From positions 1 to 64,000 of the forward strand of contig JAEWQF010000019.1 in NCBI GenBank assembly GCA_023399295.1: a stretch of 64,000 nt of DNA, given 5' to 3'. Source of the DNA: Bacteroidota bacterium. GTDB taxonomy: Bacteria > Bacteroidota > Bacteroidia > Bacteroidales > Dysgonomonadaceae. Of this stretch, positions 42,911 through 50,829 are shown one piece after another (position 1 is the first letter of the stretch; every line of letters begins with the position of its first letter). The notes beneath the pieces are model-generated. The model made no database searches, had not been told where the DNA came from, and saw only the letters and a program-made list of their open reading frames with translations. A program made the translations under genes and the position numbers.

Positions 42911-43564
42911 TCATTTTCCGGTAGCGTCGCGATGTAAAAAAAAAAGCCCGGCAATGACGATTGCCATACCACCGATGATCGGGATCCAGATGGAGGAACT
43001 CTTCTTCGACGTTTGTCTCCTCCGACTCCTCTCAACTGTTTTTCGAACCGATTTGTCGGGCAGGTGTTGCAAAGACGCAGCCAGGGGATTGGGAGTCTCC
43101 TCAAGTGGTGGTTCCGGCAGGGTGGCTGACGTGTGCTCAACCATTGGCATGCCTCTCTTTCGCGTCACAATGTTCTCACTGAGCTCATCCTTTTTTCCCT
43201 CACCCTGCTTCACAACTGGCAGCTCACCAAAGCTGACCCCTTCGTTGAGCAAGGTGGGTTCGAAATGTGCGAAATAAGTGTTGACCCTTTTCTGCAGTGA
43301 GTCTGAGGGAGTAAAATCAATCCGGAAAAACGCTGTCTCCCCAGAATCGGCTGAAGGAGGTGTCGGCTTGTTTTCGCCAATTGGCTTGCAGTGGAAGGTG
43401 CCGAAATGCGGGGTATCGACCGCATCTTCCCGCAACAGTGACTCACGGATCAGTGCGATCCACTCTTCAAGAAATTGTCCGGCGTCATCGGCGCTGATAT
43501 CAGGATGATTCTTCATCAGCAGCGAAACGATACGATCCAGGTCCATCTTATCCTTACTTTCCAT
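42911..43564 (-). CDS. HU-like domain plus TM helix; apparent frameshift before a LysM domain
   Basis: 217 residues as read. Residues 1-90 have the Bacteroidota HU/IHF-like fold (D-T-P-H-F-G-T-F-H-C-K-P-I, R-I-D-F-T-P-S-D). A basic linker (R-R-R-Q-T-S-K-K) precedes one TM helix (about 190-209), after which the frame runs into ten T and stops within nine codons. In the -1-base frame the hydrophobic helix continues naturally and ends in a LysM domain. A DNA-binding-like domain, TM and LysM would link an N-terminal cytoplasmic domain to peptidoglycan. True frameshift, phase variation and sequencing error all remain possible. Confidence 0.65.
   Translation of the reverse strand: MESKDKMDLDRIVSLLMKNHPDISADDAGQFLEEWIALIRESLLREDAVDTPHFGTFHCKPIGENKPTPPSADSGETAFFRIDFTPSDSLQKRVNTYFAHFEPTLLNEGVSFGELPVVKQGEGKKDELSENIVTRKRGMPMVEHTSATLPEPPLEETPNPLAASLQHLPDKSVRKTVERSRRRQTSKKSSSIWIPIIGGMAIVIAGLFFLHRDATGK
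42936..42945 (-). repeat. Ten-base homopolymer (T10 on the coding strand) at the frame break
   Basis: Ten A on the plus strand. Deleting one base joins the HU/TM frame to the LysM frame without a stop. Runs of this length are classical slippage sites for replication, transcription and sequencing. Confidence 0.95.
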
Positions 43565-43609
43565 TTCTATCGGGTTAACTGTTTTTTCCAGGATGTGAGC
43601 AAATGCAAA

Positions 43610-43897
43610 TCAGCTGCCTTGGGTTTGGGAGAACAGCTCTTTCAATTCGGGGGCCAGTCTGAAACTGACCTCCACGGCAGGCGGCATCAGTGTTCGCTCG
43701 CCTGTTTCGGGATTGAGTGAGACATACTCGCGCTGCTTGTGTGAGATCAGCTCACCCACGCCCGGAACAACAATTGTTCCAGGTTCTGAAAGATTGTCAC
43801 CGATCACCTCCGCAACGGCCTTCAACAGTTCATTGACCTTCGCATCCGACCATCCGAGGCGATTGGTAAGGGATGATAATGTTTCGTTGTGTGTCAT
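43610..43897 (-). CDS. HU family DNA-binding protein (Bacteroidota type)
   Basis: 95 residues. L-G-W-S-D-A-K-V-N-E-L-L-K-A-V helix, V-V-P-G-V-G-E-L strand, then the arm region L-N-P-E-T-G-E-R-T-L-M-P-P and V-S-F-R-L-A-P-E-L. This is a close variant of HU/IHF in which the bent-DNA arm N-P-x-T-G is kept. It lies 45 bases upstream of the HU-TM-LysM gene and may share its transcript, which pairs a soluble HU with a membrane HU-like protein. Confidence 0.85.
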   Translation of the reverse strand: MTHNETLSSLTNRLGWSDAKVNELLKAVAEVIGDNLSEPGTIVVPGVGELISHKQREYVSLNPETGERTLMPPAVEVSFRLAPELKELFSQTQGS

Positions 43898-43982
43898 CTG
43901 ATTTGATTGGTTGATTGATTTGTTTGATGATGCGATGATTTGCCGGTGCCCGGGTTTGAGGGTTCAAATATCGGGGAGGCTC

Positions 43983-45281
43983 TCAATCGACCAAGTCGCC
44001 GAAGAGGTCGAAGGGCAGTGCCGAATGAATCTTTACCGGATAGAAGGCGCCGATTGTCAATGATTTTTCCTTACCGATCAATACCTCTCCATCCACTTCC
44101 GGTGAATCATACTCGGTGCGACCCACATAGTATTCCGGATCTTCACGGTCGACGATCACCTTGAGGGTTTTGCCCACTTTTGCTTCATTCACCGAGAGTG
44201 CGATCTCCTCCTGCAGCTCCATGAGCCGTTCCATCCGCTCCTGCTTCACCTCGGCAGGCACATCATCCTTGTAATGTTTGTCATTGTAGGTATCCTCCTC
44301 GTGCGAGTAGGGGAAAGCACCCAACCTTTCGAAACGGGTCTCCCGCACGAAATCGAGCAGATCCAGGTAATCTTCTTCGGTCTCACCCGGGTGTCCCACC
44401 ATCATGGTGGTACGCAGGTGGATGCCGGGCACCTCGTCACGGAACCGCCCGATCAGGTCGATGGTCTCCTGCTGGGTGATGTTGCGGCGCATGCGCTGCA
44501 GCATCCGGTCGCTGCTGTGCTGCAGTGCAATGTCGAGATAGCTGCACACGTTCTCCCGTTCCCGCATCACCCGCAGCAGGTCGGTGGGGAAGTGGGCCGG
44601 GTAGGCGTAGTGCAGGCGGATCCACTCCGCCCCGGGGATGTCTGAGACCCTTTCGATCAGTTCCGGCAACTTCATGCTGCGGTAGCGGTCGAGACCATAA
44701 TAGGTCAGGTCCTGGGCGATGAACTGAAACTCCTTCACCCCCTCACTCACCAAGTGACGGACCTCCTCCACGATATCTTCCATGGGGCGCGATGTATACT
44801 TGCCCGTGATGAGGGGTATGGAGCAATAGGAACAAGTGCGGTCGCACCCCTCCGAGATCTTCACATAGGCATAGTGTGGTGGTGTGGAAAGAGAACGGTC
44901 GAACTCCAACTCCTTGTAGTATGACTTGCCCAGGTCAGTGATCACCCCGTTCCAGTCGAACTTGCCATAAAAGCGATCGACCTCCGGTATCTCGGCAGCC
45001 AGCTCTTCGCGGTAGCGTTCTGAGAGGCAGCCCATCACATATAGTTTTTGAAGCTTGTTGCGTTTCTTGGCTTCGGCAAAGGAGAGGATCATGTTGACCG
45101 ACTCCTCCTTGGCATCACCAATGAAACCGCAGGTGTTGATGACGACGATGTCACCGTTGGGAGCCTCCGCATCGTGGGCCACGGTGTAACCGTTGGCCAC
45201 CAGCTGGCGCATCAGTCGTTCAGAGTCGACCAGATTCTTGGAACAACCCAGCGTGACGACATCTATCTTGTTCTTGATCAT
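43983..45281 (-). CDS. rimO: Ribosomal protein S12 methylthiotransferase RimO
   Basis: 432 residues. N-terminal UPF0004 domain (T-L-G-C-S-K-N-L-V-D-S-E with the first cluster Cys; I-N-T-C-G-F-I), radical-SAM C-D-R-T-C-S-Y-C-S-I-P near 146 (CxxxCxxC) and a C-terminal TRAM domain. The L-G-C-S-K-N-L-V-D-S-E start separates RimO from MiaB. It thiomethylates Asp89 of S12. It lies 9 bases downstream of ftsY, a usual Bacteroidota order. Confidence 0.93.
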   Translation of the reverse strand: MIKNKIDVVTLGCSKNLVDSERLMRQLVANGYTVAHDAEAPNGDIVVINTCGFIGDAKEESVNMILSFAEAKKRNKLQKLYVMGCLSERYREELAAEIPEVDRFYGKFDWNGVITDLGKSYYKELEFDRSLSTPPHYAYVKISEGCDRTCSYCSIPLITGKYTSRPMEDIVEEVRHLVSEGVKEFQFIAQDLTYYGLDRYRSMKLPELIERVSDIPGAEWIRLHYAYPAHFPTDLLRVMRERENVCSYLDIALQHSSDRMLQRMRRNITQQETIDLIGRFRDEVPGIHLRTTMMVGHPGETEEDYLDLLDFVRETRFERLGAFPYSHEEDTYNDKHYKDDVPAEVKQERMERLMELQEEIALSVNEAKVGKTLKVIVDREDPEYYVGRTEYDSPEVDGEVLIGKEKSLTIGAFYPVKIHSALPFDLFGDLVD

Positions 45282-45290
45282 ATATCCTGT

Positions 45291-46244
45291 TTACTCACCG
45301 AATAGCGAATCCACAAACTCTTTCCTGCGAAACACCTGCAGGTCATCCATCCCCTCACCCAGACCGATGTACTTCACCGGTATGCGGAACTGGTCGGAGA
45401 TGCCAATCACAACACCGCCCTTGGCAGTGCCATCGAGTTTGGTGATGGCCAGCGCCGTCACATCGGTCGCGGCTGTGAAATGCTTCGCCTGCTCGAAGGC
45501 GTTCTGGCCGGTGGATCCGTCGAGCACCAGCAGCACCTCGTGCGGCGCATCGGGGATGATCTTACCCATCACCTGCTTGATCTTTGTCAGCTCGTTCATC
45601 AGGTTCACCTTGTTGTGCAGTCGACCGGCAGTATCGATGATCACCACATCGGCGTTGTGTGCCTTGCCGGAGTTGACCGCATCGAAGGCAACAGAAGCCG
45701 GGTCAGATCCCATCTTCTGCTTCACAACCGGCACGCCGACCCGCTGTCCCCAGATATCAAGCTGTTCCACGGCTGCAGCACGAAAGGTATCAGCCGCACC
45801 CAGGTAGACCGACAAACCCTTCTGTTTGAACTGCCAGGCCAGTTTGCCAATTGTAGTGGTCTTCCCCACCCCATTCACGCCCACTACCATGATTACATAA
45901 GGTTTCCTGTTCTCCGGAACCGCGAAATCAGATTGATCGTCACTGTTGTTCTCGGTGAGCAGCAACGCGATCTCTTCCCGCAGGATGGTGGTGAGCTCAT
46001 CGGTGTTCACATACTTGTCGCGGGCCACCCGCTCCTCGATGCGACCGATGATCTTCAGGGTGGTCTCCACCCCCACGTCGGAGGTGACAAGCACCTCTTC
46101 CAGCTGGTCCAGCACATCGTCGTCGACTTTCGATTTGCCGGCAACGGCACGTGTGATCTTTGAGAAGAAACTCTCTTTTGTCTTCTCCAGACCTTTGTCG
46201 AGTGTCTCCTTCTTTCCTTTGTTGAATCTGTCAAAAAGACCCAT
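45291..46244 (-). CDS. ftsY: Signal recognition particle receptor FtsY
   Basis: 317 residues with a short basic N-terminus rather than the long acidic A domain of enterobacteria. NG domain: G-V-N-G-V-G-K-T-T-T-I-G-K-L-A (P-loop near 120), D-T-F-R-A-A-A, D-T-A-G-R, T-K-L-D-G-T-A-K-G-G, and G-x-G-E-x-x-D-D-L at the end. It is the GTPase that docks SRP-ribosome complexes on the membrane. A terminator separates it from the upstream ribosomal-protein genes. Confidence 0.95.
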   Translation of the reverse strand: MGLFDRFNKGKKETLDKGLEKTKESFFSKITRAVAGKSKVDDDVLDQLEEVLVTSDVGVETTLKIIGRIEERVARDKYVNTDELTTILREEIALLLTENNSDDQSDFAVPENRKPYVIMVVGVNGVGKTTTIGKLAWQFKQKGLSVYLGAADTFRAAAVEQLDIWGQRVGVPVVKQKMGSDPASVAFDAVNSGKAHNADVVIIDTAGRLHNKVNLMNELTKIKQVMGKIIPDAPHEVLLVLDGSTGQNAFEQAKHFTAATDVTALAITKLDGTAKGGVVIGISDQFRIPVKYIGLGEGMDDLQVFRRKEFVDSLFGE

Positions 46245-46340
46245 ATTGCAGTGGTTGTTTGATCGATATTGTTCGGTCGATTTGCCTCATTCCGCCTCCT
46301 TCGCTGGCTGCGAAACAATTACAAATCTACGAAATAGTCA

Positions 46341-46374
46341 ATAAAAAACTTCCCTGTGTGGTGGCACAGGGAAG
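46341..46374 (-). terminator. Terminator between the DUF4295 gene and ftsY
   Basis: On the minus strand a perfect ten-base stem CTTCCCTGTG/CACAGGGAAG is followed by six T. It would end the L28-L33-DUF4295 transcript or partly attenuate entry into ftsY-rimO. Confidence 0.85.
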
Positions 46375-46396
46375 CTTTTACATATTTTTAACAGGT

Positions 46397-46558
46397 TTAC
46401 TTCGAGAAGTAATCCTTTACCTGATCGTTCAGGATCATCTCTTCCCTGAAGCTGTATGCACCGGTCTTGGGTGATTTAATCATCTTGATCACTTTGGTGT
46501 GACTGCGTCCGGTGGTTGTATTCTTATCACGGAATCCCGCAACTGCTTTCTTTGCCAT
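46397..46558 (-). CDS. DUF4295 small protein
   Basis: 53 residues: ATG at 46556-46558, TAA at 46397-46399. The product begins M-A-K-K-A-V-A-G-F-R-D-K and ends V-K-D-Y-F-S-K, the Bacteroidota-specific DUF4295 family. It is always encoded after L28 and L33 and is probably ribosome-associated (inferred from position and its basic start). 17 bases after the L33 stop. Confidence 0.9.
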   Translation of the reverse strand: MAKKAVAGFRDKNTTTGRSHTKVIKMIKSPKTGAYSFREEMILNDQVKDYFSK

Positions 46559-46575
46559 AGTTTATCCTGTTTTTG

Positions 46576-46764
46576 TTACTTGATTTCCTTGTGCACCGTC
46601 ATTTTCTTGAGAACGGGATTGTACTTCTTCAACTCCAATCGCTGAGTGGTGTTCTTTCTGTTTTTGGTGGTGATGTACCTGGAGGTGCCGGGCATTCCGC
46701 TCTCCTTGTGCTCGGTACATTCCAGTATTACCTGCACCCTGTTTCCTTTTGCTTTCTTTGCCAT
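46576..46764 (-). CDS. rpmG: 50S ribosomal protein L33
   Basis: 62 residues: [18 protein letters not shown] and [23 protein letters not shown] are diagnostic. Only one cysteine remains, so it is a zinc-free (C-minus) form. Middle gene of the L28-L33-DUF4295 operon. Confidence 0.95.
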   Translation of the reverse strand: MAKKAKGNRVQVILECTEHKESGMPGTSRYITTKNRKNTTQRLELKKYNPVLKKMTVHKEIK

Positions 46765-46784
46765 CGCTGCTTACTCCTCTTACG

Positions 46785-47024
46785 TTATGCGTTTAAAAAA
46801 CCTTTGGCAGCCGCTTGTTTCAAGGCTGCATCCAGTCCTACCTTGTTGATGGTGCGCAAGCCGGATGCCGAGATATTCAAGCTGATCCAGCAATCCTCTT
46901 CCACCCAAAAAAATTTCTTCGTGAACAGGTTGACGTTGAATTTGCGTTTCGTCCGCTTATTGGAGTGCGAAACGTTGTTGCCAACCATTGCTTTTTTTCC
47001 TGTTATCTGACAAATCTTAGACAT
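46785..47024 (-). CDS. rpmB: 50S ribosomal protein L28
   Basis: 79 residues: [17 protein letters not shown] and [10 protein letters not shown] are family hallmarks. The CxxC zinc pairs of other L28 are not present. First gene of the operon behind a strong promoter. Confidence 0.95.
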   Translation of the reverse strand: MSKICQITGKKAMVGNNVSHSNKRTKRKFNVNLFTKKFFWVEEDCWISLNISASGLRTINKVGLDAALKQAAAKGFLNA

Positions 47025-47088
47025 TGCTATATGGTGTATTTATTGTTTACTTTCTTCTGGGGCACAATTTTCCCGACAAATCAGGGCG

Positions 47089-47120
47089 CAAAATTAAGCA
47101 TAAATTTTTAAGTTACCAAA
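47089..47120 (-). promoter_or_regulatory. Strong Bacteroidota promoter for rpmB-rpmG-DUF4295
   Basis: Minus-strand -33 TTTG (47117-47120), 20-base spacer and -7 TAATTTTG (47089-47096), close to the consensus. The leader to the rpmB ATG is about 60 bases, room for autogenous control. Confidence 0.7.
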
Positions 47121-47212
47121 GATTTTTGCAAATTAATTCATCCGTTATCAGACTCTTTTCACCCGGTTGCTGTTGAGAACCATGATCAACGCTGCACAAT
47201 CTGCATTCAGTC

Positions 47213-47755
47213 TCATTTGAAGATGGCGTTGAGCTCTGTCAGGAGGTTGTTCAGCGTTTTGAGGGTCTCACTCCGTATCTCCTTGCGCCATTCACCCTCT
47301 GCTCCCACGGCATTCAGCGACTGTTCGGTAATTGTCTGTTCCGCTGTATAGACCTTTGGAAAGAAAGAAGATGAATTTTGTTGGGCAACCTGATAGGAGA
47401 TGTCGCGTATCACCAGCATGCAACCGGCATTGTTCACAGAGAGGTCGAAACGATAACTCATTACCATCTTCTCCGGTCGTTCAAAACCGGTACGGTTGCT
47501 CACCGTGATCGTTCGTGCTTTCTCGTCGTAACGGATACCGGCCAGCAGGGGGTTGCCGGCAAATGATTTCTTTGCCCAATTCTGCAACAGCTGGTACTTC
47601 TGATCGGCTGTCAGGTTTTGACTGACAGGGATGAACTGTTCGAAAAGCACCTTTCCGTTCGCTACCGGAACAGTAGTAAAGGTATGATCGATCTGCCCCT
47701 TTGCAACGAGCAGGGTGCAGATGAACAGGCTGAATGTGATGAGTTGTCTCTTCAT
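47213..47755 (-). CDS. DUF4468 exported protein
   Basis: 180 residues from the ATG at 47755, with a signal peptide ending near A-K-G-Q (residue 21). The DUF4468 TBP-like fold is visible as V-A-N-G-K-V-L-F-E-Q-F-I, then W-A-K-K-S-F and I-R-Y-D-E-K-A-R-T-I-T-V. Such proteins are periplasmic or outer-membrane associated and of unknown function. Monocistronic, divergent from the 47915 TPR gene. Confidence 0.75.
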   Translation of the reverse strand: MKRQLITFSLFICTLLVAKGQIDHTFTTVPVANGKVLFEQFIPVSQNLTADQKYQLLQNWAKKSFAGNPLLAGIRYDEKARTITVSNRTGFERPEKMVMSYRFDLSVNNAGCMLVIRDISYQVAQQNSSSFFPKVYTAEQTITEQSLNAVGAEGEWRKEIRSETLKTLNNLLTELNAIFK

Positions 47756-47865
47756 AATCGTTACCAATCTGTCAATTGGACTACAAACCTACGAAAAAGA
47801 TTAAATCAGAGCGCCATATTTGGAAAAAACAACCGTTAATATTTTCTTTATCCCTTAAAAACGAT

Positions 47866-47873
47866 TACTTTTG
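47866..47873 (+). promoter_or_regulatory. -7 box TACTTTTG for the TPR-ribH operon
   Basis: Fits TAnnTTTG; TTTC at 47843-47846 is a one-mismatch -33 with 19-base spacing. The ATG at 47915 follows after 41 bases. Confidence 0.55.
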
Positions 47874-47914
47874 CAACGCGAAAAAAATTGTAACAATTTA
47901 CATTAAGATAAGCT

Positions 47915-48619
47915 ATGTCTGCAAAGAAACAGAAAGAGTCGCAAGCCGAAAAAGGTTTTGAAAACATTGGTGAGGCGTTGTCCAGTTCCGAACAGTTCCT
48001 GGAGAAAAACCAGAAGTCATTATTGACCGGTCTGCTGGTCGTGGTGCTGCTAGTGGGTGCTTATCTGGCATACCATTACCTCTACAAGCAGCCTCGCAAT
48101 GAAAAGGCACAGGCTGCTCTTTTCAGGGGCGAGCGTTACTTTCAGGAAGGAAATGACTCACTGGCTCTCTTTGGCAATGGAAACGATTTCCCCGGATTCG
48201 AGGCAATCATCTCACAGTATGGAGGCACCCGTTCAGCTGATCTGGCGCATGCTTATGCAGGGATCACCTACAGCCGGATGGGCAACAACGAGAAAGCGCT
48301 GGCACATTTGAAAAAGTTCAAGGGAGGCGACCTGCTTGTCACACCTGCCATTACAGGTGCCATTGGGGATGTATACATGAACATGGGAGAGAGCAGTAAA
48401 GCCATCGATCAGTTTCTGAAGGCAGCAAAGGCAGCAGATGACCAGATGCTGAGCCCCATCTACTACATGAAAGCCGGCAACGCCTATCTGGCTGATGGCA
48501 ATTATGACAAGGCCATTGAGACCTATACAAAGGTCAAGGCGGAGTACACAAACACGCCCGAAGGACAGGAAGCCGACAAGTTCATCAAGCAGGCAGAGCT
48601 GCTGAAAGAGTCGAAATAA
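47915..48619 (+). CDS. Membrane-anchored TPR protein (YfgM-like)
   Basis: 234 residues: a lysine-rich N-terminus, a single TM helix (about 38-55), then TPR repeats (A-H-A-Y-A-G-I-T-Y-S-R-M-G-N, A-I-D-Q-F-L-K-A-A, A-I-E-T-Y-T-K-V). The layout, N-terminal cytoplasmic tail and periplasmic TPR, is that of YfgM, a Sec-translocon and PpiD partner. It is 1 base before ribH and probably co-transcribed. Confidence 0.82.
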   Translation: MSAKKQKESQAEKGFENIGEALSSSEQFLEKNQKSLLTGLLVVVLLVGAYLAYHYLYKQPRNEKAQAALFRGERYFQEGNDSLALFGNGNDFPGFEAIISQYGGTRSADLAHAYAGITYSRMGNNEKALAHLKKFKGGDLLVTPAITGAIGDVYMNMGESSKAIDQFLKAAKAADDQMLSPIYYMKAGNAYLADGNYDKAIETYTKVKAEYTNTPEGQEADKFIKQAELLKESK

Positions 48620-48620
48620 G

Positions 48621-49112
48621 ATGGCTACGGAACTGCATAACCTCTCATCGTACGATCCGCACAGCGTCCCCTCCGGTGAGGGGAAGAAAATCGGTATCGT
48701 GGTATCGGAGTGGAATTATTCCGTCACAGGCAACCTGCTGAACGGAGCGGTGAAGACACTGTTGCGATTTGGCGTGAGGGAAGAGGATATTCTGGTGGAA
48801 CATGTGCCCGGGAGCTTTGAGCTCACTTATGGCGCAAAGCTGCTGATTGAGAAGAGTGCGCTTGACAGCGTGATCATACTCGGCTGTGTGATACAGGGAG
48901 AGACCCCTCACTTCACCTTTGTGTGTGACAGTGTTACAAAGGGGTGTACCGACTTGAACCTGAAGCATGATCTGCCGGTGGTGTTCGGACTGCTCACCAC
49001 CCTCACACTCGACCAGGCCAAGGCCCGCTCAGGGGGTCGGCATGGCAACAAGGGTGACGAAGCTGCAATCACGGCATTAAAAATGATGGCTCTTCGTTCC
49101 AGATATCAATAA
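48621..49112 (+). CDS. ribH: 6,7-dimethyl-8-ribityllumazine synthase
   Basis: 163 residues. I-V-V-S-E-W-N-Y-S-V-T, V-P-G-S-F-E-L-T-Y-G-A-K, L-G-C-V-I-Q-G-E-T-P-H-F and V-F-G-L-L-T-T-L-T are the substrate-binding segments (His in P-H-F is catalytic). It condenses ribityl-uracil with dihydroxybutanone phosphate in riboflavin synthesis. No FMN riboswitch is visible upstream; it shares the transcript of the TPR gene. Confidence 0.94.
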   Translation: MATELHNLSSYDPHSVPSGEGKKIGIVVSEWNYSVTGNLLNGAVKTLLRFGVREEDILVEHVPGSFELTYGAKLLIEKSALDSVIILGCVIQGETPHFTFVCDSVTKGCTDLNLKHDLPVVFGLLTTLTLDQAKARSGGRHGNKGDEAAITALKMMALRSRYQ

Positions 49113-49118
49113 TTGTAT

Positions 49119-49126
49119 TATCTTTG
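49119..49126 (+). promoter_or_regulatory. -7 box TATCTTTG for the tRNA-Tyr/tRNA-Gly unit
   Basis: Perfect TAnnTTTG, 13 bases before the mature tRNA-Tyr 5' end. Confidence 0.5.
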
Positions 49127-49139
49127 CATCCGCAATCAG

Positions 49140-49222
49140 GGGCAGTTACCAGAGTGGCCAAATGGGGCTGACTGTAACTCAGCTGGCTTACGCCTTCGGT
49201 GGTTCGAATCCATCACTGCCCA
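49140..49222 (+). tRNA. tRNA-Tyr (anticodon GTA)
   Basis: Acceptor GGGCAGT pairs with ACTGCCC, anticodon loop C-T-G-T-A-A-C with GTA, a long variable arm (class II), T arm GGTTCGAATCC and discriminator A. The CCA is not encoded. Confidence 0.93.
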
Positions 49223-49292
49223 CGGTTCCGATTCGATGATTTGAGCATTTGCTGATTCGATCAGTGCATCAACCAATCATCCATTTAATATT

Positions 49293-49365
49293 GCGGAAGT
49301 AGCTCAGTTGATAGAGCATTAGCCTTCCAAGCTGAGGGTCGCGGGTTTGAGCCCCGTCTTCCGCT
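49293..49365 (+). tRNA. tRNA-Gly (anticodon TCC)
   Basis: 73 bases. Acceptor GCGGAAG pairs with CTTCCGC, anticodon arm T-A-G-C-C-T-T-C-C-A-A-G-C with TCC, T arm GCGGGTTTGAGCCCCGT and discriminator T. CCA is not encoded. 70 bases after tRNA-Tyr, likely the same transcript. Confidence 0.93.
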
Positions 49366-49372
49366 CTTATGA

Positions 49373-49404
49373 GGAAGTAACGATCATTGTTACTTCCTTT
49401 TTTT
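49373..49404 (+). terminator. Terminator after tRNA-Gly
   Basis: Perfect nine-base stem GGAAGTAAC/GTTACTTCC with a seven-base loop and seven T. It begins 8 bases after the tRNA. Confidence 0.9.
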
Positions 49405-49419
49405 GTACCACGCTATCGA

Positions 49420-50802
49420 ATGAAAGAGTCACCCGTATACATCCCCACCATCCGTGATCTGACAAGGGGGAGCATCTTTCGCCAACTGTTGACACTGGCA
49501 TTGCCATTGATGGCCATCAGTTTCATCCAGATGACCTACAACCTGGTCGACATACTCTGGATCGGGCGGTTGGGCAGCCGATCGGTAGCTGCGGTAGGAT
49601 CCATTGGCATGCTGATGTGGATGATGAACTCGGTGGCACTCATCTCGAAAGTGGGTGCCGAGATATCCATTGGCCAGTCGATCGGTGCACGGCGTCTCGA
49701 TCACGCTTCGCGCTATGCCTCCCACACCACGACCCTGGCATTGCTGCTGGGGTTCATCTTTGGCATGCTGTTTCTTCTATTTCCTCATCCCTATGTCACC
49801 TTTTACCAGCTGGAGCCCACCATTGCAAAGGAGGCAGCCGGGTACTTGCGGTTTATTGCGCCGGGCATCCCTGTCATGTTTCTGATCCTCAACTTTTCCG
49901 GCATCTACATCGGTTCCGGCAGGAGCGATATTCCTTTTTACTTCAACGCCACCGGGCTGCTGTTCAACATCGTATTGGATCCCCTCCTGATCTTCGGGAT
50001 GGGTCCGTTTCCGGCCATGGGCGTGCAAGGGGCAGCGCTTGCCACGGTGTTCTCACAGGGGGTGGTGCTGCTGCTCTTCGTGTGGCACCTGAAGAGAAAA
50101 AACGGACTGCTGGGCCGCTTTCGGTTTCTGATCCGTCCACGAAGACGTTACACCATAAACATCCTGAAGCTGGGGCTTCCTGTGGCCGCGATGAATGTTT
50201 ATTTCGCTTTCATCAACATGAATCTGGCACGTACCGCCTCCCTCTACGGAGGGCACCTCGGCATCACCAGCCAGACTACCGGTGGCCAGATTGAAGGGAT
50301 TACCTGGAACACCTCCAACGGATTTGCAACCGCACTGGGCAGCTTCGTGGCGCAGAACTATGCGGCCGATAAGATGCAACGTGCCGTTCGTGCTTTTCGC
50401 TACACCCTGATGATGATGGGTTTATTGGGCAGTCTGGTATCTGCCCTCTTTGTCTTCCGCGGCGAATGGATATTCTCGTTGTTTATTCCGGAGCGCGAGG
50501 CTTATGTAGCTGGTGGGGACTACCTGCTGATTCTCGGTTTCTCTCAACTCTTCATGATGCTTGAGATCACCACCCAGGGCATATTCAATGGGCTGGGCAA
50601 AACCTCCCCTCCAGCCATGATCAGCATGGTGTTCAACACCCTGCGTATCCCCCTGGCACTCTTTCTTGGAGCCCGTATCGGAGTTACCGGGGTCTGGTGG
50701 GCTATCTCGATCACCTCATTCTTTAAAGGCACCATCCTGTTAGTCTGGTATCTGCTCCTGCGAAAAAAGCTGAATCCCAATCACGTGGTGAGTGCCACCT
50801 GA
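49420..50802 (+). CDS. MATE family efflux transporter
   Basis: 460 residues from the ATG at 49420. About twelve hydrophobic helices form two similar halves; the first opens with I-F-R-Q-L-L-T-L-A-L-P-L-M and Y-N-L-V-D-I-L-W-I-G-R-L-G-S, the typical MatE start, and the second with L-K-L-G-L-P-V-A-A. It exports cationic drugs or metabolites by Na+ or H+ antiport; substrate not predictable. The start codon follows the tRNA-Gly terminator closely, so its promoter must lie in the short gap or the tRNA transcript reads through. Confidence 0.9.
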   Translation: MKESPVYIPTIRDLTRGSIFRQLLTLALPLMAISFIQMTYNLVDILWIGRLGSRSVAAVGSIGMLMWMMNSVALISKVGAEISIGQSIGARRLDHASRYASHTTTLALLLGFIFGMLFLLFPHPYVTFYQLEPTIAKEAAGYLRFIAPGIPVMFLILNFSGIYIGSGRSDIPFYFNATGLLFNIVLDPLLIFGMGPFPAMGVQGAALATVFSQGVVLLLFVWHLKRKNGLLGRFRFLIRPRRRYTINILKLGLPVAAMNVYFAFINMNLARTASLYGGHLGITSQTTGGQIEGITWNTSNGFATALGSFVAQNYAADKMQRAVRAFRYTLMMMGLLGSLVSALFVFRGEWIFSLFIPEREAYVAGGDYLLILGFSQLFMMLEITTQGIFNGLGKTSPPAMISMVFNTLRIPLALFLGARIGVTGVWWAISITSFFKGTILLVWYLLLRKKLNPNHVVSAT

Positions 50803-50829
50803 CTTTGTCATGATCAAAATCCCCGCCAC

